Shown: positions 8,800 through 18,248 of the stretch, piece by piece
Layout: each line of letters starts with the position of its first letter
How positions within the stretch are numbered: position 1 is the first letter of the stretch
Source of the DNA: Bacteroidia bacterium
GTDB taxonomy: Bacteria > Bacteroidota > Bacteroidia > Cytophagales > JAAEPT01
Reading direction: 5' to 3'
Length of the DNA: 64,000 nt
NCBI GenBank assembly: GCA_030431525.1
Contig: JAUIJC010000007.1
Coordinates: 57,434 to 121,433 of the forward strand
The notes under the pieces: generated by a model
What the model saw: the letters and a program-made list of their open reading frames with translations, nothing else
What the model was told of the DNA's origin: nothing
The model's database searches: none
Made by a program: the position numbers and the translations under genes

Positions 8800-9876
8800 A
8801 TGGGCGAATTGAGAGATAAGGTCGGTACTGGCGTAATTACCGGCGACAAGCTTCAAGAGCTTTTCCAATATGCTAAGGATAAGCAGTTTGCACTTCCTGC
8901 AGTAAACGTTACTTCTTCCAGCTCCATCAACGCTGTGATCGAGACTGCTGTTGCTGTTAATTCTCCAGTAATCGTTCAGTTCTCCAACGGCGGCGGTGTT
9001 TTCTACGCTGGTAAGGGACTTTCCAACGAGAACCAAAAAGCGGCTATCGCTGGTTCTATCTCTGGTGCGAAGCACGTTCACGCTATGGCCGAGGCCTACG
9101 GTGCAACTGTTGTTCTTCACACTGACCACTGTGCTAAGAAACTTTTGCCATGGGTTGACGGTTTGCTCGACGCTGGTGAAAAATTCTTCGCTGAGACTGG
9201 TAAGCCATTGTTCTCTTCTCACATGATTGACCTCTCTGAGGAGCCATTGGATGAAAACATCGAGATCTGTAAAAAGTACCTCGAGCGTATGAGCAAAATG
9301 GGCATGACCCTCGAAATTGAGCTCGGCGTAACTGGTGGTGAGGAAGACGGTGTTGATAACACTGACATCGACAGCTCACGTCTTTACACTCAGCCTGAAG
9401 AAGTAGCTTACGCTTACGAAGAGTTGATGAAAGTGAGCGACAAGTTCACTATCGCTGCTGCCTTCGGTAACGTACACGGTGTTTATAAGCCAGGTAACGT
9501 TGAGTTGACTCCAAAAATCTTGTTGAACTCTCAGAACTACGTTCAAGAGAAATTCAACACTGGTGAGAAGCCAATCAACTTCGTATTCCACGGTGGTTCT
9601 GGTTCTTCTGTTGAAGAGATTCGTGAGGCTAACTCTTACGGTTCTATCAAGATGAACATCGACACTGACCTTCAGTGGGCTTACTGGGATGGCGTTCGTG
9701 CATACGAGGCTAAAAACCACGACTACTTGCAAGGCCAAATCGGTAACCCAAAAGGTGACGACGAGCCGAACAAGAAGTACTATGACCCACGCGTATGGTT
9801 GCGTGCTGGTGAGGTTGCCTTCGTTGAGCGCTTGAAGAGTGCTTTCGAGGACTTGAACAATATCAACACTCTGTAA
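8800..9876 (+). CDS. fbaA: Fructose-bisphosphate aldolase, class II (A type)
   Basis: Zinc-dependent cleavage and formation of fructose-1,6-bisphosphate in glycolysis and gluconeogenesis. 358 residues, as in E. coli FbaA. The motif VVLHTDHCAKK places the catalytic Asp at D109 and a zinc His at H110, the same numbers as E. coli; ELGVTGGEEDGVDN near 171-184 and VFHGGSGSS near 264-272 supply further zinc and phosphate ligands, and KMNIDTDLQWAYWDG binds phosphate. Monocistronic, with its own promoter and terminator. Codon choice is strongly biased, as expected of a highly expressed gene. Confidence 0.98.
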   Translation: MGELRDKVGTGVITGDKLQELFQYAKDKQFALPAVNVTSSSSINAVIETAVAVNSPVIVQFSNGGGVFYAGKGLSNENQKAAIAGSISGAKHVHAMAEAYGATVVLHTDHCAKKLLPWVDGLLDAGEKFFAETGKPLFSSHMIDLSEEPLDENIEICKKYLERMSKMGMTLEIELGVTGGEEDGVDNTDIDSSRLYTQPEEVAYAYEELMKVSDKFTIAAAFGNVHGVYKPGNVELTPKILLNSQNYVQEKFNTGEKPINFVFHGGSGSSVEEIREANSYGSIKMNIDTDLQWAYWDGVRAYEAKNHDYLQGQIGNPKGDDEPNKKYYDPRVWLRAGEVAFVERLKSAFEDLNNINTL

Positions 9877-9903
9877 GATTCTTCTAAGAGTTAACAGAAA
9901 TTT

Positions 9904-9937
9904 AAAGCCCTATCGGAAATTTCCGGTAGGGCTTTTT
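9904..9937 (+). terminator. Terminator of fbaA
   Basis: Stem AAAGCCCTATCGGAAA/TTTCCGGTAGGGCTTT with no or a minimal loop, then TTT. Confidence 0.88.
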
Positions 9938-9962
9938 GTATGTTAATTGTCCAAAAAGGTAG

Positions 9963-9970
9963 TAGATTTG
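9963..9970 (+). promoter_or_regulatory. Probable promoter of the first T9SS protein, TAGATTTG
   Basis: TAnnTTTG match followed by CGCG, the usual downstream context in this window; the start codon is 120 bases further on. Confidence 0.55.
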
Positions 9971-10089
9971 CGCGTCCATCTCCTGTAGGTTAGTCCTTTA
10001 CAAAAAATCAGGGGAGGATGTTTACTAATCACCCTGTGGTGTGATGTGCTAATACATTGGTTTCTGAAAAATATTCTTGATTGTCATCC

Positions 10090-11889
10090 ATGAAAGGTTT
10101 GTATCGCTTCTGTTTGTTTTTCCTCTCCGTTTTTTTGGTGAACGGGGCTTTTGCGCAGTGTGATTGTAGTGATGGGACGGTAACTATTTCAAATAGTAGT
10201 AAGGATGTAGGTACGCTGAATGTTTCAAGTGGGGAAAAAAAATGTATTGAAATCCAGGGAGATGGGATATTTCGGCCTACTGGTACCATTAATACTCTAG
10301 GTGGTGAATTGTGTATTTATAATGAAACTGGGGGGGCTGCAGAAACTGTCAATCTTTTGAGTTTGTTTGCTAATAATGGACCTTTAACAATAGTAAATAA
10401 TTACACCTCTACATATGTGAATTCAAATACCACGGTGTCAGGTGTAGATCTGCAAAATTATGGCACTATTTCAATTGGAAATCTAAGGGTTTTCACAATT
10501 AATGGGATTAGTGATGAAGCAAATTTCTATAATCATTCTACTGGAATCGTTACAGGTACGAATGGTAGTGGATCAGGAGAGCTCATCCTAAAAGAAGTGT
10601 CTTCAGCCACAAACGATGGTTTAATTACTTTAACTGGAGATCTCACTACTCAAAACAACACCTACCTCACGAACACAGGCACCATCCAAGCTGCAGATAT
10701 GCTCGTGGGTAATGGAGGAGATATCAGCTCTGGAAACTCTGTTTTTCTCAACGATGGAGGATTGGTTGAGGTAACTAATTTTACAAAGCAGGAAGCTCAG
10801 ATTTACAATAATGATGGGATTATCAGGGCTGATGATTTGATTAGCTTTACTCAAACAGGGGTAGTGTACTCAAATGGTTATTCAAAATTTGAAACTGAGA
10901 ACTTAACGCTATCTGGTGGAGGTGGAGATTCTGGAATTGAGGCGCCTATAACCGCTTGCTCTGTGTTTTGGGTCCATGATAAGGTGGATATTGCAAGTGA
11001 TTATAAGGGCAAATCAAGTAATGTCTGGATTTTGGATGACACTCCTTTTGATGGGGATGAATTTGCAGGGGTGAATAAAGGACCATTATTTATAAACTCA
11101 GGAGCTGATTGGGAGAGACTTACTGAAGATCAGATGTATTTAGATTATCATGATGCACCGACTTCTCCAGTGCAAACTGTAAATGGTGATGGCTCCGTTA
11201 AAATGAAGTTCTCGATTAGTTCTCATAGTAGTTTTGGCTGGGGAACCTACGAATATGGTGTAGCCAATAATATCGGTATTTATGCCTCAGTTTCTGATAC
11301 AGGTCGTGGAGATGCATTCGCAACTTGTGCAAAGGAACAGTTCGAAATCCTTCCTGTAGAATTTATGTCCTTTACTGGTTTCAGGAATGAAATTGGTGCT
11401 GTACGTTTGAATTGGTTGACAGCCTCTGAGCGTCAAAACAATTATTTCGAGATTGAGCGTTCTACGGATGGTTTCACTTTTGAGAAGATTGGTGAAGTTG
11501 CTGGAGCAGGAACTACCTCTTCAGTAAGCTCCTATGTAGAGATGGATGCTAGTGCTCCATTTGCTGTCGTTTATTATCGTTTGAACCAAGTCGATTTTGA
11601 TGGAAGATCCTCTTTTAGCAAGACCATTAGTGTTGAGGCAGTAGAGACTGAGGCTAATATGGTAGTTTATCCAAACCCACTTTTGGGTGAGGAGCTGAGC
11701 TTAAAGTGGGTGAACGTAGAAGGGGAAGTAGAGTATACCTTGTTTAATGCTCAAGGAGTTGAAATCTTGCAGGGTGAGGTTTCTTCTGACGAGGTGAAAA
11801 TCAATCTTTCTCAATTGGAGGCTGGAGTTTATGTAATTCAATCCAAAACAAGCTCAGGAGTATTTACCGAGAAACTGATTGTGGAGTAA
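10090..11889 (+). CDS. Secreted T9SS cell-surface protein, first of a tandem pair
   Basis: A 599-residue exported protein. Signal peptide MKGLYRFCLFFLSVFLVNGAFA, cleaved before QCDCSDG. The middle is a beta-rich passenger full of Asn/Thr/Gly/Ser, with no enzyme motif I recognise. Residues from about 420 hold a domain common in Bacteroidota surface proteins (ILPVEFMSFTG, LTASERQNNYFEIERSTDGF), then a type A T9SS sorting domain from MVVYPNPLLGEEL to the end (EKLIVE). The ATG at 10090 is chosen over a TTG at 10081. The next gene is a clear paralogue, sharing for instance VFWVH, DYK, NVWI and DDTP blocks. A surface adhesin or matrix role is inference. Confidence 0.88.
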   Translation: MKGLYRFCLFFLSVFLVNGAFAQCDCSDGTVTISNSSKDVGTLNVSSGEKKCIEIQGDGIFRPTGTINTLGGELCIYNETGGAAETVNLLSLFANNGPLTIVNNYTSTYVNSNTTVSGVDLQNYGTISIGNLRVFTINGISDEANFYNHSTGIVTGTNGSGSGELILKEVSSATNDGLITLTGDLTTQNNTYLTNTGTIQAADMLVGNGGDISSGNSVFLNDGGLVEVTNFTKQEAQIYNNDGIIRADDLISFTQTGVVYSNGYSKFETENLTLSGGGGDSGIEAPITACSVFWVHDKVDIASDYKGKSSNVWILDDTPFDGDEFAGVNKGPLFINSGADWERLTEDQMYLDYHDAPTSPVQTVNGDGSVKMKFSISSHSSFGWGTYEYGVANNIGIYASVSDTGRGDAFATCAKEQFEILPVEFMSFTGFRNEIGAVRLNWLTASERQNNYFEIERSTDGFTFEKIGEVAGAGTTSSVSSYVEMDASAPFAVVYYRLNQVDFDGRSSFSKTISVEAVETEANMVVYPNPLLGEELSLKWVNVEGEVEYTLFNAQGVEILQGEVSSDEVKINLSQLEAGVYVIQSKTSSGVFTEKLIVE

Positions 11890-11929
11890 GAATCTTTTTG
11901 GAAGGATTCCTTCCAATCAATTGTAGAAG

Positions 11930-11965
11930 ATGCCATGAAGCGGAATGCTTCATGGCATTTTTTTT
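11930..11965 (+). terminator. Terminator after the first T9SS gene
   Basis: Stem ATGCCATGAAGC/GCTTCATGGCAT with a short loop followed by eight T. Confidence 0.9.
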
Positions 11966-12477
11966 GATAAAAATCTTATTGAAATCATAAACGAGTATAG
12001 TTTGTTCTCTATGGAATTATAGTTGGATCACAATTGAGAGACAAAGAATACAACTCCTGTACTTATTTGATTTTCAGACCCTAAAACATAGATAAGCATT
12101 TTGTTGAGTTGAAGTTTATCTAGGGTGTAATAAAACCTTCACATTGTTATTTTTTGTTTCTGTCTGGCTTCGGTGAAATGGAGCGAGCTAAGAAAAAATT
12201 AATATTTTTTTTCACTGGTATTTTTTGAGTGCCGTAACTCCTTTTTTATCAGTGTTTTCTGTCATTGCATGTACTTAAAGGAGGTTTTGGAGTGGTAGTC
12301 TTCGTGTCAAAACCACTGTCCTTGTTTACTTCTGAGGTAACTCCTTTATAGTAAGAGTGTTATTGTGTTTGTTGGTTTGAGAGTATCTCCTTTCTTTGTT
12401 AAGAAATGAAACTAAACAGGGATTTGATGGTATTTCTCTAAGGAGGGATGGGATGTTGGTTTTTACCTGTTTTTGCT
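11966..12477. other. Long AT-rich leader region between the tandem T9SS genes
   Basis: About 510 bases without a gene. It holds three direct copies of GTAWCTCCTTT (starting near 12234, 12337 and 12383) and two opposite-strand look-alikes (AAAGGAGGTT near 12274 and AAGGAGGGAT just before the gene). This may be a regulatory leader, but no known riboswitch fold is recognised. Confidence 0.4.
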
Positions 12478-14292
12478 ATGAAAAAACTTGTTGCTTTTAG
12501 TCTTTTTGGAGTTTTGGCTATGGGCCAAAATTTGGTTCAGGCACAGTGTAGCTGTGCCAACGGAACAACTGTTGTATCAAGTGCCAGCCCGAGTGTTGGG
12601 ACGTTGACAGTAACAGCAGGCCAGTCTTATTGCATTCGGGTAACAGGCAACACGGACTTTACGCTCTCTGGAACTATCAATCAAAATGGAGCGGGTCAAG
12701 TTTGTTTTGTGCAGGACACGACCACAAGCTCAGCGGTTGCTACAGTTCCTACTACCTTGTTCAAAGCGAATTGGGTATCCAGTGATGCTCTTGAGGTGAA
12801 TAACTCTGCTCAATTGGCCTTGGCTTCAGGAAGTCATACTTGGCAGTTAATGGATTTTAACAACTACATGACTTTGGACATTGGTTCATCGACGTTGTTG
12901 ATTACGGGGAATTCACGCCCAAACACCTCTTTTTATAACCAAGGAGGGGCAACGGTGCTTGGTTCTTCAGGAATGCTGACACTTCATAAACTCAATGATT
13001 CCTTTAATGATGGAGCTATAAATATTCCATCAGGAACATTTCAGACGGCTAATGAGATCTCATTTACTACATCGGGTTCCATTGATGTTTCTGTATTGGA
13101 TATAGGGGTTGGTGGTACAGCAAGTGTCACAGAGTTTCTAAATACAGGAGCAGTGACTGTGGATTATTTCACTAAGTATGAATCTCAAGTTAAGAACGGA
13201 GGAACCATCACGGCCAGCGAGGAAATTGCCTTTAAGGCTACAGGAGTAGTCTATACAGCATCTTATGCGCTGTTTGAAACCAAGGATTTGGACCTGAGTG
13301 GTGGTGGAGCCAATTCGGTGATTGATGCTCCGGCTGGTACATGTACCGTTTTTTGGGTGCATGAGCATGCCAATATTCCCAATGATTATAAGGCCTCTGG
13401 AAACAACGTTTGGATTATTGATGACACTCCGCTTCAGGGGGACAAGTTTATTTCCAAGGATGGGCCTTTGTTTGTCCAGAGTGGAGGCTATGGCAGGAGT
13501 TCAGACTTAATGTTTGATGATCATTTCACAAACTTTGGTTTATCTGCTCCAGTTTCCGCATCGAATGGAGGCGGGAATTATTCCCTTAACTATGCTCCAG
13601 ACCAGATGAGTGGGTATGGATGGGGAACGTTTGAGTACGCCCAAGCTAATGCTTCAGTTGGTGTGTATGCCTCCCCAACAGATACGTCTCGAGGTGGTTC
13701 TATTTCCGACTGTATCAAACAGCAATGGGCTGTGCTACCTGTCCGTTATAAGTCCTTTGGGATAGACAACGAGGAAGGTGGAAAAGTGACATTGGTATGG
13801 CAAACAATTGCAGAACGCAATAGCGCCCTCTTTGAAATTGAACGCTCTACGGACGGAAAACACTTTGAGAAGATTGGTGAGTTGTCAGGAGCTGGAAACT
13901 CCCAAGAGTTGCTTAGCTATTCCTTTGTGGATGAAATGGCTCCAAAGGGAACCAAATATTACCGCCTAAATCAGATTGACCATGACGGCAAATCCCACAA
14001 GAGTGCAGTGAAATCCATTACTCCAGCGCCAAAAGTTTCGCTTTCAGTGCTTCCTGATCCAGCGGATGAGCACCGAAAAGTGTTGGTAGTGGATAATGTG
14101 AAAGGAGAGGTGAACTATTCGCTTTATACGCCGGCTGGTGTCAAGGTCAATGCAGGAAGTCACAAAGGAAATGACTCAAAGCGCCAAGAGCTACCGTTGA
14201 CCTTACCTGAGGGTGCTTATGGAATTTATATCCTTCACCTCACCCATGAGGGTGGTGTGATTAGCCAACAAATATTTGTGGGGGGGAATTAA
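12478..14292 (+). CDS. Secreted T9SS cell-surface protein, second of a tandem pair
   Basis: A 604-residue paralogue of the preceding gene with the same layout: signal peptide (MKKLVAFSLFGVLAMGQNLVQA, before QCSCANG), a beta-rich passenger with the shared blocks LDLSGGGANSVIDAP, TVFWVHEHANI, NVWIIDDTPLQGD and GYGWGTFEYA, the ERNSALFEIERSTDG domain, and a C-terminal sorting domain ending QIFVGGN. The ATG at 12478 is preferred because it begins the signal peptide; the frame opens at 12448. Its stop overlaps the stop of the convergent MEKHLA gene by 3 bases. Its CTD lacks a clear YPNP motif (LPDPADEH instead), so the sorting signal may be diverged. Confidence 0.88.
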   Translation: MKKLVAFSLFGVLAMGQNLVQAQCSCANGTTVVSSASPSVGTLTVTAGQSYCIRVTGNTDFTLSGTINQNGAGQVCFVQDTTTSSAVATVPTTLFKANWVSSDALEVNNSAQLALASGSHTWQLMDFNNYMTLDIGSSTLLITGNSRPNTSFYNQGGATVLGSSGMLTLHKLNDSFNDGAINIPSGTFQTANEISFTTSGSIDVSVLDIGVGGTASVTEFLNTGAVTVDYFTKYESQVKNGGTITASEEIAFKATGVVYTASYALFETKDLDLSGGGANSVIDAPAGTCTVFWVHEHANIPNDYKASGNNVWIIDDTPLQGDKFISKDGPLFVQSGGYGRSSDLMFDDHFTNFGLSAPVSASNGGGNYSLNYAPDQMSGYGWGTFEYAQANASVGVYASPTDTSRGGSISDCIKQQWAVLPVRYKSFGIDNEEGGKVTLVWQTIAERNSALFEIERSTDGKHFEKIGELSGAGNSQELLSYSFVDEMAPKGTKYYRLNQIDHDGKSHKSAVKSITPAPKVSLSVLPDPADEHRKVLVVDNVKGEVNYSLYTPAGVKVNAGSHKGNDSKRQELPLTLPEGAYGIYILHLTHEGGVISQQIFVGGN

Positions 14293-14753
14293 ACCTCCTC
14301 ATCGGAGTAAAGGAAGCTGGCGCCCTGTCCAATAGGCTTGCCCGCCTCATCAAACACATTCCAAATGACGGTGTTCCGTATCCAGAACCGCTTGCCGGTT
14401 TTCGATATGCGAACACCGTTGTAGTTTTCGCAGAATCCTTTTTCGGCCACATCCTTCAGCATTTTCTCACGGGCTTCTCTAAGGTCTGTCTCCGCCGTTT
14501 TCTTGGAGGGAGTAGAGGTAAGCTCCTCCCAAGTCATTTCCCAGCGCTTCAGAGCGATTTGGTTGCCAAAATTCAGGATAGGCTCAGCCTCTGTGCCATG
14601 AGACACTAGGATCCTGTCTGGATGGTTCCAAATACGTTGGGCTTCCTCCACAGGATTGCCTGTGCGTTCAAACAGCGGATTCCCCACTAACAGCTCGTAA
14701 GAATTTAGGAGATATTGGATGTGCTGAATAATCTCTGGTGTCAATTTATCCAT
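14289..14753 (-). CDS. MEKHLA-domain (PAS-like) protein
   Basis: A 154-residue cytoplasmic protein that is almost entirely one MEKHLA domain: IWNHPDRILVSHGTEAEPI, NFGNQIALKRWEMTWEEL, a Lys/Thr version of the PSRKSAE-like segment (PSKKTAETDLREAREKML), and FCENYNGVRISKTGKRFWI with WNVFDEAGKPIGQGASF at the end. MEKHLA is a PAS relative known from plant HD-ZIP III regulators and from stand-alone bacterial proteins, where it is thought to sense a small ligand; no ligand is known. It has no output domain. It is last in a minus-strand series with nnr. Confidence 0.85.
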   Translation of the reverse strand: MDKLTPEIIQHIQYLLNSYELLVGNPLFERTGNPVEEAQRIWNHPDRILVSHGTEAEPILNFGNQIALKRWEMTWEELTSTPSKKTAETDLREAREKMLKDVAEKGFCENYNGVRISKTGKRFWIRNTVIWNVFDEAGKPIGQGASFLYSDEEV

Positions 14754-14825
14754 GAGGTATTCGTGGGTTGAGATATATTTAGGTAAGAATCATTCACCTG
14801 AAAAGAACCTCAGTGTTAAGGCTCA

Positions 14826-16331
14826 TTAGTTCGGAAATGCCTTTCCTAAGCAGTCAATAATATCACCAGCGAGCATAGCCGTCTGTCCGAATTCCTCCAT
14901 GGCTTTGTCACCTGCTTTTCCATGATAGAAAACGCCAAGTTTACAGGCTTCCTCAGGGGAATATCCTTGTGCTAAAAGTCCAGTGATGATGCCTGTTAAC
15001 ACATCTCCGCTCCCTGCGGTGGCCATGCCGGGATTGCCTGTGGTGTTGAATGAGATGTTTCCTTCAGGGTTGCAAATGGCTGTAATTCCACCCTTGAGGA
15101 CGACATACACACTCCATGTTTGGCAGAAATTCTGCAAAAGCTCCAAGCGGTGATAGTCATTCAAGGCGGGTTCAGTCAAACGCTCAAATTCCTTGGGATG
15201 TGGGGTGAGAATACTGTTTTGGGGAAGTTCCTCCAACAATTCAGGATTTCGGCTCATCAGGTTTAGTGCATCCGCATCCAAGACCAAGGGAACAGAAGCA
15301 TTCTGGAGGACTTCCTCCAAAGCCCTTGTGGTTTGCTCATTTTGGCCCAAGCCGGGGCCAATGCCGATGGCCGAGTAACCTTCCAACTCTATGGCCTGAG
15401 AGAAACAGGCGCTGGCAATGTCCACGCTCACCATGGCTTCGGGAACGGTGCCCTGCAAAATGCCATATCCACATTGAGGGATATGCGTGGTCAGCAATCC
15501 CACACCACTTCGCAAACAGGCTTTCGATGTCAACACACCGGCACCTACTTTTCCTTGGCTCCCTGCAATCAAAAGGGCGTGGCCATAAGTGCCCTTGTGA
15601 GAAAACCGTTTGCGAGGTTTCCACATTTTCAGCGCATCCTCCTCTTGGAAGAATCGGTAGGCGCTTTTAGTCGAGGCCAATTTTTCAGCATCCAACCCAA
15701 TGTCCATCACTTCCCATTTTCCAATGAACTTCTCATTCTCAGGGAGAAGAAAGGCGAGTTTTGGCGCTTGGAAGGTAAGTGTGAAATCAGCCTCAACGAT
15801 GTTGCCGATTTCATTATGCGCTTCGCAATAAAGGCCGGAGGGAATATCCACAGCAATGACCTGCGCCGAGCTGTGGTTGATTTTGTTGATGACCGTGCCG
15901 GCAATTCCTTCGGCTGGTCGGCTCAGTCCGGTGCCAAAAATGGCGTCTACGATAATGTCATTATCGCCAATCTCAGGGAAATCTCCGACATCAGAAATGG
16001 CCAATACACGGCTCAGGCGTTCCAGTCGACGGCCATTTTCCAAAAAGTCATCCGAGCTATCAGCTGAGAAGTTTACCACATAAGACCGTACTTCAAAGCC
16101 AGCCTTCAAAAGCTGACGAGATATTGCCAAGCCATCGCCTCCGTTGTTTCCTTTTCCACAAAAAATATGGAAAGTGCCCTCAAAGTTGTTTGGGCTAGTA
16201 CTTATCCTTGAAATCAGCCAATCGGTGACAGTTTGGGAGGCGCGTTCCATCAGGTCGATGGAGCGAATTGGTTCATGTTCAATGGTGTATTGGTCAAGCT
16301 CGCGGATTTGAGCAGAGGAAAGAATCTTCAT
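14826..16331 (-). CDS. nnr: Bifunctional NAD(P)H-hydrate epimerase / ADP-dependent dehydratase
   Basis: Metabolite-repair enzyme that restores NADH and NADPH damaged by hydration. 501 residues, the fused form. The N-terminal epimerase domain (about 1-215) carries GKGNNGGDG at residues 59-67 and DAIFGTGL; the C-terminal dehydratase (about 225-500) has AGSQGKVGAGVLTSKACLRSG, GPGLGQNEQTT, LDADALNL, LTPHPKEFERL and GSGDVLTGIITGLLAQG. It starts 6 bases downstream of the preceding gene, so co-transcription is likely. Confidence 0.96.
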   Translation of the reverse strand: MKILSSAQIRELDQYTIEHEPIRSIDLMERASQTVTDWLISRISTSPNNFEGTFHIFCGKGNNGGDGLAISRQLLKAGFEVRSYVVNFSADSSDDFLENGRRLERLSRVLAISDVGDFPEIGDNDIIVDAIFGTGLSRPAEGIAGTVINKINHSSAQVIAVDIPSGLYCEAHNEIGNIVEADFTLTFQAPKLAFLLPENEKFIGKWEVMDIGLDAEKLASTKSAYRFFQEEDALKMWKPRKRFSHKGTYGHALLIAGSQGKVGAGVLTSKACLRSGVGLLTTHIPQCGYGILQGTVPEAMVSVDIASACFSQAIELEGYSAIGIGPGLGQNEQTTRALEEVLQNASVPLVLDADALNLMSRNPELLEELPQNSILTPHPKEFERLTEPALNDYHRLELLQNFCQTWSVYVVLKGGITAICNPEGNISFNTTGNPGMATAGSGDVLTGIITGLLAQGYSPEEACKLGVFYHGKAGDKAMEEFGQTAMLAGDIIDCLGKAFPN

Positions 16332-16337
16332 AAAAGT

Positions 16338-16871
16338 CTATATGGGCAATGGGGATGCTTGAGAAGCTTTACGGCGCTTCAAGATAGCACGAATGTTATA
16401 CAGTTCAGATTCTGAAACAGGGGAAATCTCCAAGGTGAAGCTGGCATTAAAAAGCTCTCTGGTGGAATGGCCTTTTATCGTGAGACCATTGTTCGACTTG
16501 TTTGCTTTGATGGATTTTATCACGGCTGAACTTGGAGGGAGGAGTTCAGGGATTAAGCGGTCATGGTCTTCCTGTGAGAAGAAAATCAGGCATCCAGCCC
16601 GTTGTGAAAATGTCTGGCTATGAGTAAACCTGATGCCGTATTCGTTGATTGAAGTATCCCCTAAAAAGAAGGAAAACTTGAGAGGTGCTCGATAGTAGAT
16701 ATTTCTGTGAAGTAGGGGAATCGTTTCCTTGGCATTGAATTTTTCCAAAAATGCTTTCCTTTTGGAGGGGCCGTAGAAATAGAAGCCTTTCACTCGTTTT
16801 GTGAAGAAAAGCAGTAGAAAAATGGGCCAAGTCATCCAAAGACAGGTGAAAATGATACCCCAGTATTCCAT
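16338..16871 (-). CDS. Hypothetical protein with one N-terminal membrane segment
   Basis: A 177-residue protein. One hydrophobic segment at about 3-24 (YWGIIFTCLWMTWPIFLLLFF) is followed by a basic soluble part with beta-like stretches and no motif I recognise. It lies between nuoD (70 bases upstream) and nnr (6 bases downstream) on the same strand. It is not a known Complex I subunit, so it more likely belongs with nnr. Confidence 0.7.
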   Translation of the reverse strand: MEYWGIIFTCLWMTWPIFLLLFFTKRVKGFYFYGPSKRKAFLEKFNAKETIPLLHRNIYYRAPLKFSFFLGDTSINEYGIRFTHSQTFSQRAGCLIFFSQEDHDRLIPELLPPSSAVIKSIKANKSNNGLTIKGHSTRELFNASFTLEISPVSESELYNIRAILKRRKASQASPLPI

Positions 16872-16941
16872 GTGCGTAATGCGTCTGATGGACTAAAAAG
16901 GTACAAAAAAAGTGGCCGTATTAACTACGACCACTTGATGC

Positions 16942-18156
16942 TTATCTGTCAACTTCCCCGAGGACGATATCCACGGAGCCGAGGATGGCAATCAAATCCG
17001 CCACAAGGGCGCCTTTTGAAATCTCTCCGATGGCCGACAAGTTGGAGTAGGCTCCGGAGCGCGCTTTTACGCGAAGCGGAACATCCCGTTTTCCTTGTGC
17101 TCGGAAGTAGAATCCAAGCTCACCTTTTGGGCTTTCACCTCGGAAATAGAGGTCGCCTTTCTCAGGCCAAATCTTTTTAGGAACGGCTTGGTGAGGTTTG
17201 AAGTCACGGGTGCGTTTCAAATCAGTGGTAAGGCGCCCCAAGCATTGCTCAATGATTTTCAATGACTCGTAGCATTCCAACACACGCACGTAGTTTCGGT
17301 CCCAGCAATCACCTTTGGTGCCCACTTTTCCTTCGCCAACAGGAACGTCAAAATCCAATTCTGGATAAATCGAATAACCGTCTGTTTTGCGGTAGTCGAG
17401 CTTGAGGCCTGAGCCACGAAGCATTGGGCCCGTGCAACCTGTATTGATAGCCAAATCCAAAGGCAATACACCAATGTCAGCGGTTCGTTCAATAAAAATC
17501 TTGTTGAAGATGACGATGTCCTGAAGCTCCTGAAGCTTCGGACGCAGGTAGTCGATGAATTCCTGACAACGCTCCTCGAAACCAACAGGTAGGTCGTAAA
17601 AGACGCCACCCACCCAAATGTAGTTGTAAAGCATCCGAGCTCCAGAAGCCCATTCCAGCATTCGAAGGATATGCTCACGGTCGCGCATCATCCACAGGAA
17701 GGCTGTAAATGCTCCCAAGTCAATCGCATAAGCACCAACCGCCACAAAGTGAGAGGCCAGTCGGTTTAGCTCTGCCATCACTACCCGAATGTATTCCACA
17801 CGTGGGGGAATCTCCTCAGTAATGCCCAACATCTTTTCCACCCCCAAGCAGTAAATGTGCTCAGAGTTCATGGCCGAAAGGTAATCCATGCGGTCCACGA
17901 AGGGGATGATTTGGTTGAAGGGCAATGCCTCGCAATGCTTCTCAAAACAACGGTGCAGATAGCCGATGTGTGGAATCACATCCTTGACCACCTCGCCATC
18001 GGTGACCACTTCCAAGCGCAACACCCCGTGCGTGGAGGGGTGTTGTGGCCCAATGTTGATGACCATCTCCTCAGCCGTCAAATCCTTCTCCTTGAAGAAA
18101 GTCGGCTCAGAATTCTCAAAATGCTTGGGGTCGTATTGGTATTGGATTTTGGTCAT
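16942..18156 (-). CDS. nuoD: NADH-quinone oxidoreductase subunit D
   Basis: 49-kDa-type subunit of Complex I that forms the quinone site with NuoB. About 404 residues from [13 protein letters not shown]. Family landmarks: [55 protein letters not shown] and a C-terminus [12 protein letters not shown]. The frame is open to 18207, but those codons come from the heptad hairpin in the nuoC-nuoD gap, so the ATG at 18156 is taken. The rest of Complex I (nuoE-N) is not in the window; downstream are unrelated genes, so the nuo set is split. Confidence 0.96.
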   Translation of the reverse strand: MTKIQYQYDPKHFENSEPTFFKEKDLTAEEMVINIGPQHPSTHGVLRLEVVTDGEVVKDVIPHIGYLHRCFEKHCEALPFNQIIPFVDRMDYLSAMNSEHIYCLGVEKMLGITEEIPPRVEYIRVVMAELNRLASHFVAVGAYAIDLGAFTAFLWMMRDREHILRMLEWASGARMLYNYIWVGGVFYDLPVGFEERCQEFIDYLRPKLQELQDIVIFNKIFIERTADIGVLPLDLAINTGCTGPMLRGSGLKLDYRKTDGYSIYPELDFDVPVGEGKVGTKGDCWDRNYVRVLECYESLKIIEQCLGRLTTDLKRTRDFKPHQAVPKKIWPEKGDLYFRGESPKGELGFYFRAQGKRDVPLRVKARSGAYSNLSAIGEISKGALVADLIAILGSVDIVLGEVDR

Positions 18157-18165
18157 GGTCTGGGG

Positions 18166-18244
18166 AGACATTAGATAATAGACTTTAGACATTAGCTTTT
18201 CAACCATGCTGGGAGCTAATGTCTAAAGTCTAATGTCTAACGTC
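18166..18244. repeat. Heptad-phased hairpin in the nuoC-nuoD gap, AGACATT family
   Basis: Left words AGACATT, AGATAAT, AGACTTT, AGACATT run at exact 7-base steps from 18166 to 18193; the right arm 18215-18244 is their inverse complement over about 30 positions with few mismatches. It occupies nearly the whole gap between the two operon genes. Confidence 0.92.
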
Positions 18245-18248
18245 CCAT

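Noticed and set aside
12448..12477. Upstream start for the second tandem T9SS gene
   Set aside because: The extra ten residues precede a complete signal peptide beginning at 12478.
18157..18207. N-terminal extension of NuoD
   Set aside because: It is encoded by the heptad hairpin and absent from the family's usual N-terminus.
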